The notes beneath the pieces were generated by a model. That model saw nothing but the letters and a program-made list of their open reading frames with translations. It did no database searches and was not told the origin of the DNA. A stretch of DNA of 64,000 nt from Paenibacillus cellulositrophicus (lineage in GTDB: Bacteria; Bacillota; Bacilli; Paenibacillales; Paenibacillaceae), in assembly GCF_009363095.1 (NCBI RefSeq), contig NZ_CP045295.1, forward strand, positions 620,001 to 684,000. The letters are read 5' to 3'. A program made the translations under genes and the position numbers. Positions 35,760 through 45,209 of this stretch are shown one piece after another (the stretch's first letter is position 1; the number at the start of each line of letters is the position of its first letter).

Positions 35760-35779
35760 TTGACGATTTGCGATTGGTT

Positions 35780-35815
35780 CAGCCTGTTGATTTCCAAATC
35801 GACAGGCTGTTTATA
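35780..35815 (+). terminator. Terminator after ferredoxin gene
   Basis: CAGCCTGTTGATTT-cc-AAATCGACAGGCTG with one G-T pair, then TTTATACTTT, 20 bp past the stop codon. Confidence 0.82.
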
Positions 35816-35875
35816 CTTTGAATTCATTTTTACCAAGAAATGTATGGCCCGGATCAGTGAATAGGCGGTGTTAAC

Positions 35876-36511
35876 ATGAATCAACAGCTGGATATTTCAA
35901 CCAGGGACAAAATACTGCAGATGCTGAAAACCAAAGGCGAACTCAGTGCAAAGGAAATTACGGAGTTTATTGGTATCACCAGCATGGCGGTCAGACGCCA
36001 TATCAACACGCTAGAAAAAGAAGGCTTGATCGAATCCAAGACGATTCGGCAGCCGATGGGAAGACCTTCCGCGATCTATCGTCTGACAGAGCAGGCTGAA
36101 GATTTTTTTCCCAACAAGTATCATTCGCTTACGCTGGATCTTCTCGGGGAACTCGAGCAGGATGCAGGGACGGAAATGGTGAACCACCTCTTTGACCGTC
36201 GGGGCGATTCGCTGCTGAAAAACCATGCCGGTAAAATGGAAGGCAAGGACTTTGCCGAAAAGGTCGAACAGCTGGCCGAAATTCAAAACGAAAACGGCTA
36301 TATGGTTGAGCTTCAAAAAAACAATGAAGATGAATATACCTTATTCGAACATAATTGTCCGATATCGCAAATTGCGAAAAAATACAATCATGCGTGCGCC
36401 TGCGAGCTGAAGCTGTTCGAATCGCTACTCGGGGCCGAGGTATCCCGCGACGAGTGTCTCGCCATGGGCGATCGAAAATGTGTCTATAAAATCCGCAAAG
36501 CCCACCGATGA
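35876..36511 (+). CDS. SufR-like helix-turn-helix regulator with C-terminal cysteines
   Basis: 211 residues. Winged helix at 8-75 (GELSAKEITEFIGITSMAVRRHINTLEKEGLI). The C-terminal part carries the cysteine pattern EHNCPI-x9-CAC-x17-C-x7-C, as in SufR-type regulators that bind an Fe-S cluster and sense iron or redox state. It follows a Mrp-type ATPase and a ferredoxin, a sensible context for an Fe-S sensor. ATG follows AGGCGGTG. The sufCDSUB genes are not in the window. Cluster binding is inferred from the cysteines. Confidence 0.85.
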   Translation: MNQQLDISTRDKILQMLKTKGELSAKEITEFIGITSMAVRRHINTLEKEGLIESKTIRQPMGRPSAIYRLTEQAEDFFPNKYHSLTLDLLGELEQDAGTEMVNHLFDRRGDSLLKNHAGKMEGKDFAEKVEQLAEIQNENGYMVELQKNNEDEYTLFEHNCPISQIAKKYNHACACELKLFESLLGAEVSRDECLAMGDRKCVYKIRKAHR

Positions 36512-36584
36512 TCCGCAAGGTCTGCCACAAACCTCTCATTTGGGATGAGATCGCTGTGTGTGGATAAGCTTGCGGATCTTTTTT
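36510..36584 (+). terminator. Long-loop terminator after SufR-like gene
   Basis: GATCCGCAAG (36510-36519) pairs with CTTGCGGATC (36569-36578), followed by TTTTTT. The loop of about 49 bases contains its own small CTCAT/ATGAG hairpin. Confidence 0.7.
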
Positions 36585-36713
36585 GCGCGATCGGAATGAT
36601 AAGTTTTTGATTTCAGCCCCGCAATTTCACATACCCCCGGTTCATCCTTCATACCTTGAATTGTGCCATTCTGTTTTTCAGATCCTTTCTTTCGTCTCTT
36701 CCGGATTTGACAC

Positions 36714-36731
36714 AAAGGGGGTGGTCATATT
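36714..36731 (+). promoter_or_regulatory. Strong ribosome site facing an ATT start codon
   Basis: AAAGGGGGTGG (36714-36724) is followed by TCAT and then ATT (36729-36731), in frame with the giant DUF11 gene. No ATG, GTG or TTG in that frame lies within range of this site. Confidence 0.6.
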
Positions 36732-39700
36732 CCTCTAATCGTTAGAGCAACTTTCAATGCTACGGGAGCGATCACGTTTACCGGGAATACCCTCGGGCTC
36801 AGCCGATCGGACACGACGGGCGTTCCGGGAACGCTCGACAGTATTGGCGCGTTTGCGACGACCAGCACCAGCTCGGTTTTTGGAAGCTATCCGGCAGGAA
36901 CGACGAACGCTTTTCAGAGCAACAGCTCTTCGGCTGTATTATCCCTTCCCACTGGAAGTACGGTTTTATATGCCGAACTGATCTGGGGCGGATCTTACAT
37001 TATTTCAGGCAGCGTTAATCTCAGCAGCTCAATTAACAATCCTGTTACGTTTATTACGCCGGCAGGCACGAACAGCGTTACTCCCGATCCGGCAACCGCC
37101 AATTCGATAGATTTCGGAAACGGAATGACAGCGTACGTCCGGTCCGCGAACGTTACATCGCTGGTTCAGCAAGGAGGTGCAGGTACTTATACGACCGGCG
37201 GCGTAGTGGGAACCATTGTCATCGCTAACGATCCTACAGGAAATCACGCCGGATGGACGCTGGGCGTCATTTACCAGAATCCCTCCCTTCCCTTCCGGAA
37301 CATGTCGATCCGTGCGGGCGCCGTCCTGGTTCAGGCCAACTCCGACCCGGTTACGACGACCCTGACGGGGTTTGCTACCCCAATTTCGGGCGCGCTGGGG
37401 GGCAGAGCGCTGTTCAGCGCCCAGGAAGGCGATGCCAACCGGACCGGTGACCAGGCATTGTTCGGCCCGACATCTAACACGGCTTCCGCCTTGTCGGGCC
37501 CTAACAACTTTGCCAACAACTTTTTTGCATCCCAGATTAACAACGATGCCGGCCAATTGAATACGACCGGGACGTTCGGGACCCGCAATCAGACCAACGG
37601 AGCGCCCGGAAGCAACATCATTGGGGGCCGGCAGGGCTGGGATATCACGAATGTCGACGTCTCCTCCCGGCTTGTCAACAACCAGTCTTCAGCAGTACTG
37701 GTTCTCACGACTTCAGGAGATGCTTATGCGGTAAACGCGAATGCGATTCAGGTGGACATCAACGCGCCGGCCATCACCGTAGCCAAGAGCTCCAGCACGA
37801 CGACTGCCGTTGTCGGCGATGTCATCACGTATACGGTGACGGTAAGCAATACAGGTACTGCTAATGCCAACAGTGTTGTCCTTTCGGATACACTTCCGGC
37901 GGGACTGAGCTTCGTCAGCGGCAGCGTAACGGTTGGGGGCGTATCCCGCCCGACCTACGATATTGTTGCAGGAGCACCGCTAGGGACGTTAAACTTTGGC
38001 ACTTCAGCAGCGGTCACTTATCGGGCAACGGTAACGGCACAACCATCCTCCAACCAGTTAGTCAACACAGCGAATGCCTCCTTCTCCTTCCAAAGCGTTG
38101 CCGGCGGGTCGACGATTACCGGCGTAATCCCATCGAATGCGGTCACTGTTACCGTCGTGTCGCCGGCCCTTACGCTGACCAAAAGCTCCAACCGGACCAA
38201 TGCGACGGTAGGCTCCACCGTTACATACACCATTTTGGTGGCCAATTCCGGAAATATCGCCGCAAATGTCACGCTCACCGACAACATCCCGACAGGCAGT
38301 TCTTTCGTTATTGGCACGTTCACGGTTAACGGAACCGTCATTGCAGGGGCGAATCCGGCAGCTGGGGTCGCGATCGGCAGTATTGGAGCGGGATCATCTG
38401 CGACGGTAACGTTTCGGGTACAGGTGAACTCTCTGCCCTCTCCACCGCAGTTTGTCGACCAGGCCGTTGCTGCATATACGTTCACGCCTTCAGCGGGAAG
38501 AACGATATCGGGTTCTGCATCGTCGAACACGCTCACGCTCCCGGTAACCCTGCCGAATATTACGGTTACGAAGAGTGCTAATTTCTCGGATATTGCTGTA
38601 GGAGAGACGCTGACCTATACGTCTGCAGTAGCCAATAACGGTACAGAAGCCGTGACGAATGCCGTATTCACCGATGCCATCCCTTCTGGTGCCGCCTTCG
38701 TATCCGGCAGTGTAACCGTCGGCGGCACAGCGGTGACATCAGCTAATCCCGCCAGCGGTGTATCCCTGGGAACTCTGGCAGCAGGAAGCTCCGTTACGGT
38801 AACTTTTCAGATTGCTGTTCAATCCGTCCCCGCATCCGGAGCCTTGTCGAACCAGTCGACCGTAGCGTACAGCTCAGGTGCCTTTCAAGGGACGGCGGTG
38901 TCGAACACGATTACGACTCCCGTCTATCAGCCGGTCATCACGATTGCCAAAAGCGCCTCAACCTCAAGCGCCACGGTTGGCGACACGATTACATACACGC
39001 TTTTGGTCCGGAACAGTGGAAACCGGACAGCCCAGGTTACACTGACCGATAACATTCCTTCAGGAACCAGCTTCGTAGCGAACTCGGTTACAGTTGGAGG
39101 AGCAGCAGTGCCAGGGGCCACTCCAACCGGAGGCATAAGCGCAGGGACCGTGGGAGCAGGGGGCTCCGTTACCGTCACTTTCCAGGTCGTGCTGAACTCG
39201 CTCCCTTCTCCGTCGTCGCTGGCCAATACGGCAGCAGCCAGTTATAACTACCAGCTGCCAAGCGGGCGCAGCCTGTCGGGATCGGCAACCTCCAACACCC
39301 TGACGATTCCGGCCTCGGCGCCAAATGTGACGGTGGTCAAGAGCGCCAACACGTCGGCGGCGACCGTATCGGACGTTATAACCTACACCATTACAGCGAC
39401 CAATAACGGGATCGGGCCTGTGAACAATGTCATCGTATCGGACCCGATACCTGAGGGGACATCGTTGATCAGCGGGAGCGTGACGGTAGGCGGAACCCCG
39501 GTTCCCGGCGGAAATCCCGCGAGCGGCGTATCCGTCGGATCTTTGGGTGCAGGGGCCTCTGCCGTCGTAACGTTCCAAGTCCGCGTCAATTCCCTGACAG
39601 GCACAGGGCAGCTGAGTAACCGGGCCAGCGTCGCTTTTACGTCCGGCACCTTTGGCGGTACCTCCCTGTCCAACACGTTGGTTATCCCCGTCTTCTTGGC

Positions 39701-42700
39701 GGTCATCAACATCGTGAAATCGGCCAGTACGCTAAACGCCACGGTCGGAGACACGTTTTCCTACCAGCTTCAAGTAAGTAATACCGGCAACACGGCTGCT
39801 GCCGTCACGCTGACCGATAATATTCCGCCTGGCTCCGTATTTATTGAAAACAGCGTGCTCATTAACGGCAATCCCGCTCCAGGCGTTAGTCCCGTGACCG
39901 GAATTCCTCTGGGTTCTCTCGCGGCAAGCACTGCGGTAACGGTCAGCTTTGTTGTTACGATTACTTCCCTGCCCGCTTCGAGACAGCTTACGGATCAGGC
40001 GGCGGCATCCTATACCTATACATTACCGGGCGGCAGGCAAGTTACGGGATCTGCAGCGTCCAATACAGTAACGATTCCTGTAGCGCTTCCGAACGTTAGC
40101 GTTGTCAAAACAGCCTCGAGGCCGAATGTTGTCGTTGGGGACGTCCTGACTTTTTCAAGCACAGTCACGAATAACGGAACGTCCAATGTCAACAACGTCA
40201 ATCTGATCGACAACGTCCCTTCAAACGCTTCGTTTATTCCTCAAAGCGTAATTGTTAACGGTACCTCGCGCCCGTCAGCAGTTCCGTCCGAGGGCATTTC
40301 AATCGGTACCCTGACCCCTGGTTCTGCGGCTACCGTAACTTTTGAGGTGAGGATAACCATGCCGATTCCATCGCAAATCAACAACCAGTCAACCGTAAGC
40401 TTTACATCTGGCACGTTCTCAGGAACCGCGTCTTCGAATATTACGACGACGCCTGTCATACAACCGCAAATCGCTGTGTCCAAAAGTGCCAATACGAACA
40501 ATGCCACCGTCGGCGATTCCGTTACTTACACGGTAACGGTCAGTAATAGCGGTAATCTCGGAGCAGCCGTTACGCTGACGGATACGATTCCGGCTTCGAC
40601 TACGTTTACTCCCAATAGCGTCATCGTAAACGGCTTTCCAATACCGGGCGCATCCCCGGCAGCCGGCATCGATCTAGGGACAATCGCACCCGGAGCAAGC
40701 ACAGTTGTGACTTTTGTCGTGGTGATCAACTCGCTGCCGAGCCCGCAATTCATCACGAATCAGGCGACGGCCAATTTTACGTATATGCCGCCTGACGGCC
40801 GGACGCTGAGTGGCTCCGCATTATCCAACACCGTTACGATTCCCGTATCCGCGCCGAACGTGAGCGTGGTCAAAACGACGGCCACGACTTCGACGACCGT
40901 TGGGGATACCCTCGTCTACTCTGTGGCGGTCACCAATCAAGGGATCGAAACGGTCAACAACGTCCAGTTTACCGACAGTATTCCGGCGGGCGCGTCATTT
41001 GTGACCGGCAGCGTAACGATTAACGGCACGTCTGCCCCGACCGCGAATCCGTCCTCTGGCATCTCGCTCGGACCGCTAGATCCCGGCGCCACTGTCACGG
41101 TAAATTTCAGCGTCACCGTAAATTCCGTTCCCGTCAGCGGGATCATAAGCAATCAGGCAACTGTAACGTTTACGTCAGGGAGTTTCTCGGGACTTGCCAA
41201 TTCCAACAGCGTGACCACTCCGGTATTCAACGCCGTGCCAACTGTGGCCAAGACGGCAAGTACCGCAAATGCCACTGTAGGCGATACCGTCACGTATACG
41301 TTCTCGATCGGGAACACGGGAAATTATCCTGCTCAGATCACGTTAACGGACAATATTCCGTCAGGGACCATTTTCGTCGCAAACAGCGTTCTGGTTAACG
41401 GGGCACCGATTCTGGGGGCAAGTCCTAGCACAGGCATACCTGTCGGCGTCGTCAATCCGGGACAGGCGGCGACAGCCGTATTTTCGGTTAATATCACTTC
41501 GCTACCATCTCGGCAGCAGCTTGTAAACCAAGGCGCCGTCTCAGGTACTTTTATTCTTCCGGACGGCCGTTCCTTTACCCGGACCGCCGTATCCAATATA
41601 CTGACCATCCCGGTATCCGCTCCCAACGTTACGATCGTCAAAAGCACGCCGTCAACCGCGCTGACGGTCGGCGATACGGCGACTTACACGACGACGATCA
41701 CGAACAACGGGATTGAAACGGTCAGCAGCGTCCTATTTACCGACCCGATTCCGCCTGGTGCCGCCTTAGTGCCCGGTTCCGTCACAGTCGACGGTGCACC
41801 CCGGCCTGCAGCCAATCCGGCCACAGGCATCATCATCGGCACGATTGCTACGGGGGCAACGGTTACCGTGTCTTTTAACATCACGGTAACCTCGCTGCCA
41901 ACGCCTGCCCAGCTCGCAAATACGTCTTCGGTCAGCTTTACGTCGGGTACCTTCTCCGGGGTCACCTTCTCCAATACGGTTACTACCCCGGTATTTGAGC
42001 CGATCTTCACCGCGCAAAAGACCGCCAACACGACCAATGCAACCATCGGCGATACGGTCGTATTTACCGTTAGCATGAACAATGCAGGCAATTTCGGCGC
42101 GGCCGTCACTTTAACGGACACACTACCTGCCGGAACGACTTTTGTGCCAAACAGCGTAATTCTCAACGGCCAGCCGGTGCCAGGAGCCGATCCGGCCTCA
42201 GGAATTCCCCTTGGGGTTGTCGTGACAGGTGCGGTCGTCACGTTCTCGGCAGTAGTTATTGATGCGGTACCGCCAACCCAGCAGCTGACCAACCAAGCGA
42301 CCGCAGCCTTTACCTTCACGCTTCCGGACTCCCGGGTCATCAACGGTTCTTTTGCCTCCAATACGCTGTCGATTCCGGTATCTGCGCCAAACGTCGCCGT
42401 CGTCAAAGCTTCCGGTGCCGCTGAAGCTTCGGTGGGCACGGTGGTTCCTTATACCATCACTGTAACCAACAATGGAATTGAAAATGTCACCAATGCAGTC
42501 TTCTCGGATATGATCGCCGCAGGGAGCCAGTTTGTAACGGGCAGCGTAACGGTTAACGGAACTGCTCAGCCCTCGGCCAATCCGGCGGCTGGCATTCAGC
42601 TGGGTACGATCGCCCCTGGTGCAGTAGTAACCGTGATGTTTAACGTAACCGTCCTGTCCATCCCTGACGACGGCAACCTGACCAACCAATCGTCCGTAAC

Positions 42701-43439
42701 GTTCAATTCTGGTGCATTCACCGGCACCGCGTTCTCCAACGTTACGTCCGTCCCTGTCTATCAGGCAATTATCAGTGCCAATAAAACGGCCAATACGACG
42801 AACGCCACGGTTGGAGATACGATCGTGTATACGGTAACGCTGACGAATACAGGCAACATTGCGGCGACAGGAACATTAACCGACCCTGTTCCGAGCGGAG
42901 CTGTCTTTGTCCCTAACAGTATTCAGGTAAACGGCGTGCCGCTGCCAGGTGCGGACCCGTCAACCGGATTCTCCGTCGGCACGATCAATCCTGGCCAGAC
43001 CGTCCATGTGACCGTTACCATGGAAGTTACGGTGGATACCCTGCCAAACCCGCAGCAGCTCGTGAACCAGGCAACCGTGAACTTCTCCTTTACGCGTCCG
43101 GACGGGGTGGTCGTTACCGGAACTTCCCTATCCAACGTACTGACGATTCCGGTTTCGTCGCCTGACGTTTCCGTCGTCAAAAGCACACCGTCCGTTGACG
43201 CGGTCGTCGGAGACATCATTACGTACTCTATTGCCGTCACAAATAACGGAATCGAAGCCGTCAACAGCGTCGTGCTTGTTGACCCGGTACCGACAGGTTC
43301 GGCGTTTGTACCAGGCAGTGTTACGGTCGCCGGAACGCCTAGACCGACCGCCAATCCGAATACTGGCATTACAGTCGGCATCATCGGGGCTGGAGACACC
43401 GTGATCGTGACGTTCCAGGTACAGGTGACGACCCTATGA
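36729..43439 (+). CDS. Giant DUF11-repeat surface protein, first part (probable ATT start)
   Basis: 2236 residues if read from ATT at 36729; the first ATG is 132 codons in, at 37125. The upstream codons read (I/M)PLIVRATFNATGAITFTGN and then TLGLSR, which matches the N-terminus I know from large DUF11 proteins of Bacillus-group species, so the longer form is almost certainly real. Residues 1-350 form the conserved N-terminal region; then come 15 repeats of about 126 residues, each starting like VVKS...VGDTITYT and containing DxIP.G..FV.GSVTV. Two repeat kinds alternate. The stop codon falls inside repeat 15. No signal peptide or wall anchor is visible, so export and location are unsure. Confidence 0.88.
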   Translation: MPLIVRATFNATGAITFTGNTLGLSRSDTTGVPGTLDSIGAFATTSTSSVFGSYPAGTTNAFQSNSSSAVLSLPTGSTVLYAELIWGGSYIISGSVNLSSSINNPVTFITPAGTNSVTPDPATANSIDFGNGMTAYVRSANVTSLVQQGGAGTYTTGGVVGTIVIANDPTGNHAGWTLGVIYQNPSLPFRNMSIRAGAVLVQANSDPVTTTLTGFATPISGALGGRALFSAQEGDANRTGDQALFGPTSNTASALSGPNNFANNFFASQINNDAGQLNTTGTFGTRNQTNGAPGSNIIGGRQGWDITNVDVSSRLVNNQSSAVLVLTTSGDAYAVNANAIQVDINAPAITVAKSSSTTTAVVGDVITYTVTVSNTGTANANSVVLSDTLPAGLSFVSGSVTVGGVSRPTYDIVAGAPLGTLNFGTSAAVTYRATVTAQPSSNQLVNTANASFSFQSVAGGSTITGVIPSNAVTVTVVSPALTLTKSSNRTNATVGSTVTYTILVANSGNIAANVTLTDNIPTGSSFVIGTFTVNGTVIAGANPAAGVAIGSIGAGSSATVTFRVQVNSLPSPPQFVDQAVAAYTFTPSAGRTISGSASSNTLTLPVTLPNITVTKSANFSDIAVGETLTYTSAVANNGTEAVTNAVFTDAIPSGAAFVSGSVTVGGTAVTSANPASGVSLGTLAAGSSVTVTFQIAVQSVPASGALSNQSTVAYSSGAFQGTAVSNTITTPVYQPVITIAKSASTSSATVGDTITYTLLVRNSGNRTAQVTLTDNIPSGTSFVANSVTVGGAAVPGATPTGGISAGTVGAGGSVTVTFQVVLNSLPSPSSLANTAAASYNYQLPSGRSLSGSATSNTLTIPASAPNVTVVKSANTSAATVSDVITYTITATNNGIGPVNNVIVSDPIPEGTSLISGSVTVGGTPVPGGNPASGVSVGSLGAGASAVVTFQVRVNSLTGTGQLSNRASVAFTSGTFGGTSLSNTLVIPVFLAVINIVKSASTLNATVGDTFSYQLQVSNTGNTAAAVTLTDNIPPGSVFIENSVLINGNPAPGVSPVTGIPLGSLAASTAVTVSFVVTITSLPASRQLTDQAAASYTYTLPGGRQVTGSAASNTVTIPVALPNVSVVKTASRPNVVVGDVLTFSSTVTNNGTSNVNNVNLIDNVPSNASFIPQSVIVNGTSRPSAVPSEGISIGTLTPGSAATVTFEVRITMPIPSQINNQSTVSFTSGTFSGTASSNITTTPVIQPQIAVSKSANTNNATVGDSVTYTVTVSNSGNLGAAVTLTDTIPASTTFTPNSVIVNGFPIPGASPAAGIDLGTIAPGASTVVTFVVVINSLPSPQFITNQATANFTYMPPDGRTLSGSALSNTVTIPVSAPNVSVVKTTATTSTTVGDTLVYSVAVTNQGIETVNNVQFTDSIPAGASFVTGSVTINGTSAPTANPSSGISLGPLDPGATVTVNFSVTVNSVPVSGIISNQATVTFTSGSFSGLANSNSVTTPVFNAVPTVAKTASTANATVGDTVTYTFSIGNTGNYPAQITLTDNIPSGTIFVANSVLVNGAPILGASPSTGIPVGVVNPGQAATAVFSVNITSLPSRQQLVNQGAVSGTFILPDGRSFTRTAVSNILTIPVSAPNVTIVKSTPSTALTVGDTATYTTTITNNGIETVSSVLFTDPIPPGAALVPGSVTVDGAPRPAANPATGIIIGTIATGATVTVSFNITVTSLPTPAQLANTSSVSFTSGTFSGVTFSNTVTTPVFEPIFTAQKTANTTNATIGDTVVFTVSMNNAGNFGAAVTLTDTLPAGTTFVPNSVILNGQPVPGADPASGIPLGVVVTGAVVTFSAVVIDAVPPTQQLTNQATAAFTFTLPDSRVINGSFASNTLSIPVSAPNVAVVKASGAAEASVGTVVPYTITVTNNGIENVTNAVFSDMIAAGSQFVTGSVTVNGTAQPSANPAAGIQLGTIAPGAVVTVMFNVTVLSIPDDGNLTNQSSVTFNSGAFTGTAFSNVTSVPVYQAIISANKTANTTNATVGDTIVYTVTLTNTGNIAATGTLTDPVPSGAVFVPNSIQVNGVPLPGADPSTGFSVGTINPGQTVHVTVTMEVTVDTLPNPQQLVNQATVNFSFTRPDGVVVTGTSLSNVLTIPVSSPDVSVVKSTPSVDAVVGDIITYSIAVTNNGIEAVNSVVLVDPVPTGSAFVPGSVTVAGTPRPTANPNTGITVGIIGAGDTVIVTFQVQVTTL

Positions 43440-45112
43440 AGTCCGGGCTGACATCTGATTTTATTTTAAAAAATCAAACCATGGTCCGCTTTAGCGTTGG
43501 TGGAGCTGAGTCGGTAGCCTACTCCAATACCGTCGATACGCCATGGATCGGTCCATTGCTGAAGTTCAGCAAGTTTGTCCAAAATAGCATCGTTTCGCTG
43601 AATCAAATGGTGACCTACAGCTTTTCAATACGCAATGATGGCAATCGCGAAGCCGGCTTGATCTTGTACGATCCGCTGCCAGCCGGTTTGTCGTTTATTC
43701 CGAATAGTGTCTTGAAGAACGGCGCCCCCGTCCCGGGGGCTCAACCCGGTTCAGGTATCGATCTCGGCATGCTGGGGCCTGATGCTTCAGTGTATGTTGT
43801 GTTTCAGGCGATCGTGGTGGCGATCCCCCCATCGCTGCAAATCACCAATGAAGGACGCGCTGAGTACTCGTTCCAATCCCTCGGGGGAAGAACGGTACGC
43901 GGCTCCATCGCCTCCAACCCGGTGACGCTGTCCGTACTACCTTCTTCCGTATCGCTGATCGCCGACGTCAGCACCTTCCAAACATTTATCGGGGATATAC
44001 TGTTCTACGAACTTCTGGTGACGAATCAAGGGAGTGTACCGCTATCCAAAGCGGTGATCTTTATTACGCTCCCACCGGGATTAACATTTGTACAGGGCAG
44101 TGTCGTCATCAATGACGTCCTGTACCCGGACGTACAGCCCGAAAATGGAACTCCGATTGGGACGATCGCTCCCGGCGCTTCCATCCGCATCAGGGTCAGC
44201 TTAAGAGTCGGGATGGTGGACACCGATTCTGTGGTCATCCAAAGCTGCTTGAAGTATTACATTGATGGGATGGAGTATAAGGCCATGGCCAATGAGCTTC
44301 AAGTGAACGTGATCAACCCTGAAGTCAGTCTCAGCAAGAAGTCAAACAGAAACCGGGCAACCATCGGCTGTATGATCGGTTACGAATGTACGGTGCAAAA
44401 TACGAGCAGCCAAGCAGTAGATGCAACGCTGCAGGATGCGTTTCCCCAGGGATTATCCCTCGTTCCGGGCAGCGTCCGGCTAAATGGTCAAAACTTGGAA
44501 GGATCACCATTGATGGATGGGCTCTTCCTGGGGACCCTTTCTCCGGGGCAGCAAGTAAGCATCACTTATGAAGCAAGCGTTGACCCGTTTATACCGTCTG
44601 CAGCCCCGCTGCGTGTACCAAACGAAGCAACCGTCTCTTACGCCTTCCACCTGCCCGACGGCCGGATCGTCCGCCAGCGCACCTCACCCGAAACGGCCAT
44701 GGTGGAGCTGTTGGCCCCCAGCCTGACCGCAACGGCACATGCCGCCCATTACGTACTTGAGCCAGGGGATGAACTGCTGATTACCGTTAAACTGTATAAC
44801 CGTGGAAGCTTAGGAGCGTCCGTGGTTCTCATCGGCTGGATGCAGGATCCCATTCTTTTTCAGGCAGGCACCGTGATCGTAAACGGCAAAGCGGTTCATC
44901 CTCCCCAGGATGTCCTGTTGGGCTCCGTGGACCCTGGCGGTTCACTGACGTTCAGGTATACAGCCAAGGTTCCCGATCCGGTGGACGGACAGCTTGAGGA
45001 AATAAACGGCTATTTTCTGTTCCGGACCCTGGCGGAAGTCGACGGATGCGTCTATGAACGGGAATGGGTATCCGAAACGATCAGCATTACCGTCAACACA
45101 GAAGATGAATAA
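43436..45112 (+). CDS. DUF11-repeat protein, second part (frame-shifted continuation)
   Basis: 558 residues in the -1 frame relative to the preceding gene, overlapping it as ATGA. Its first 40 residues (LKNQTMVRFSVGG, then SNTVDTPW) are the missing C-terminal half of repeat 15 of the first part, and about four more diverged repeats follow (starting near LLKFSKF, VSLIADV, VSLSKKS and LTATAHA). So the two frames look like one gene of about 2790 residues interrupted by a one-base change. An AGGTG site lies 8 bp before the ATG, so reinitiation on a coupled message is possible. No LPXTG or SLH anchor is present at the end. Confidence 0.85.
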   Translation: MKSGLTSDFILKNQTMVRFSVGGAESVAYSNTVDTPWIGPLLKFSKFVQNSIVSLNQMVTYSFSIRNDGNREAGLILYDPLPAGLSFIPNSVLKNGAPVPGAQPGSGIDLGMLGPDASVYVVFQAIVVAIPPSLQITNEGRAEYSFQSLGGRTVRGSIASNPVTLSVLPSSVSLIADVSTFQTFIGDILFYELLVTNQGSVPLSKAVIFITLPPGLTFVQGSVVINDVLYPDVQPENGTPIGTIAPGASIRIRVSLRVGMVDTDSVVIQSCLKYYIDGMEYKAMANELQVNVINPEVSLSKKSNRNRATIGCMIGYECTVQNTSSQAVDATLQDAFPQGLSLVPGSVRLNGQNLEGSPLMDGLFLGTLSPGQQVSITYEASVDPFIPSAAPLRVPNEATVSYAFHLPDGRIVRQRTSPETAMVELLAPSLTATAHAAHYVLEPGDELLITVKLYNRGSLGASVVLIGWMQDPILFQAGTVIVNGKAVHPPQDVLLGSVDPGGSLTFRYTAKVPDPVDGQLEEINGYFLFRTLAEVDGCVYEREWVSETISITVNTEDE

Positions 45113-45116
45113 AAGC

Positions 45117-45160
45117 AAAAACAGCGAATGCCGATCCTATCGATCGCATTCGCTGTTTTG
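45117..45160. terminator. Bidirectional terminator after DUF11 genes
   Basis: ACAGCGAATGC (45121-45131) pairs with GCATTCGCTGT (45146-45156), flanked by AAAA and TTTTG. It sits between convergent genes and has T-rich tails on both strands. Confidence 0.85.
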
Positions 45161-45209
45161 TCATTCGTTCATTTTTCGAGGAGTGGTTCATACATTGCCA
45201 AGTGGCTGA

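Noticed and set aside
36757..36981. ATG-started frame ahead of the DUF11 gene
   Set aside because: It is out of frame with the conserved DUF11 N-terminus, which is encoded across the same bases from the ATT at 36729; its own translation is Arg-rich and unlike any family.
38018..43399. Long minus-strand frames opposite the DUF11 repeats
   Set aside because: They recur at each repeat because of the biased codon use on the plus strand; their translations are low complexity and have no ribosome sites.
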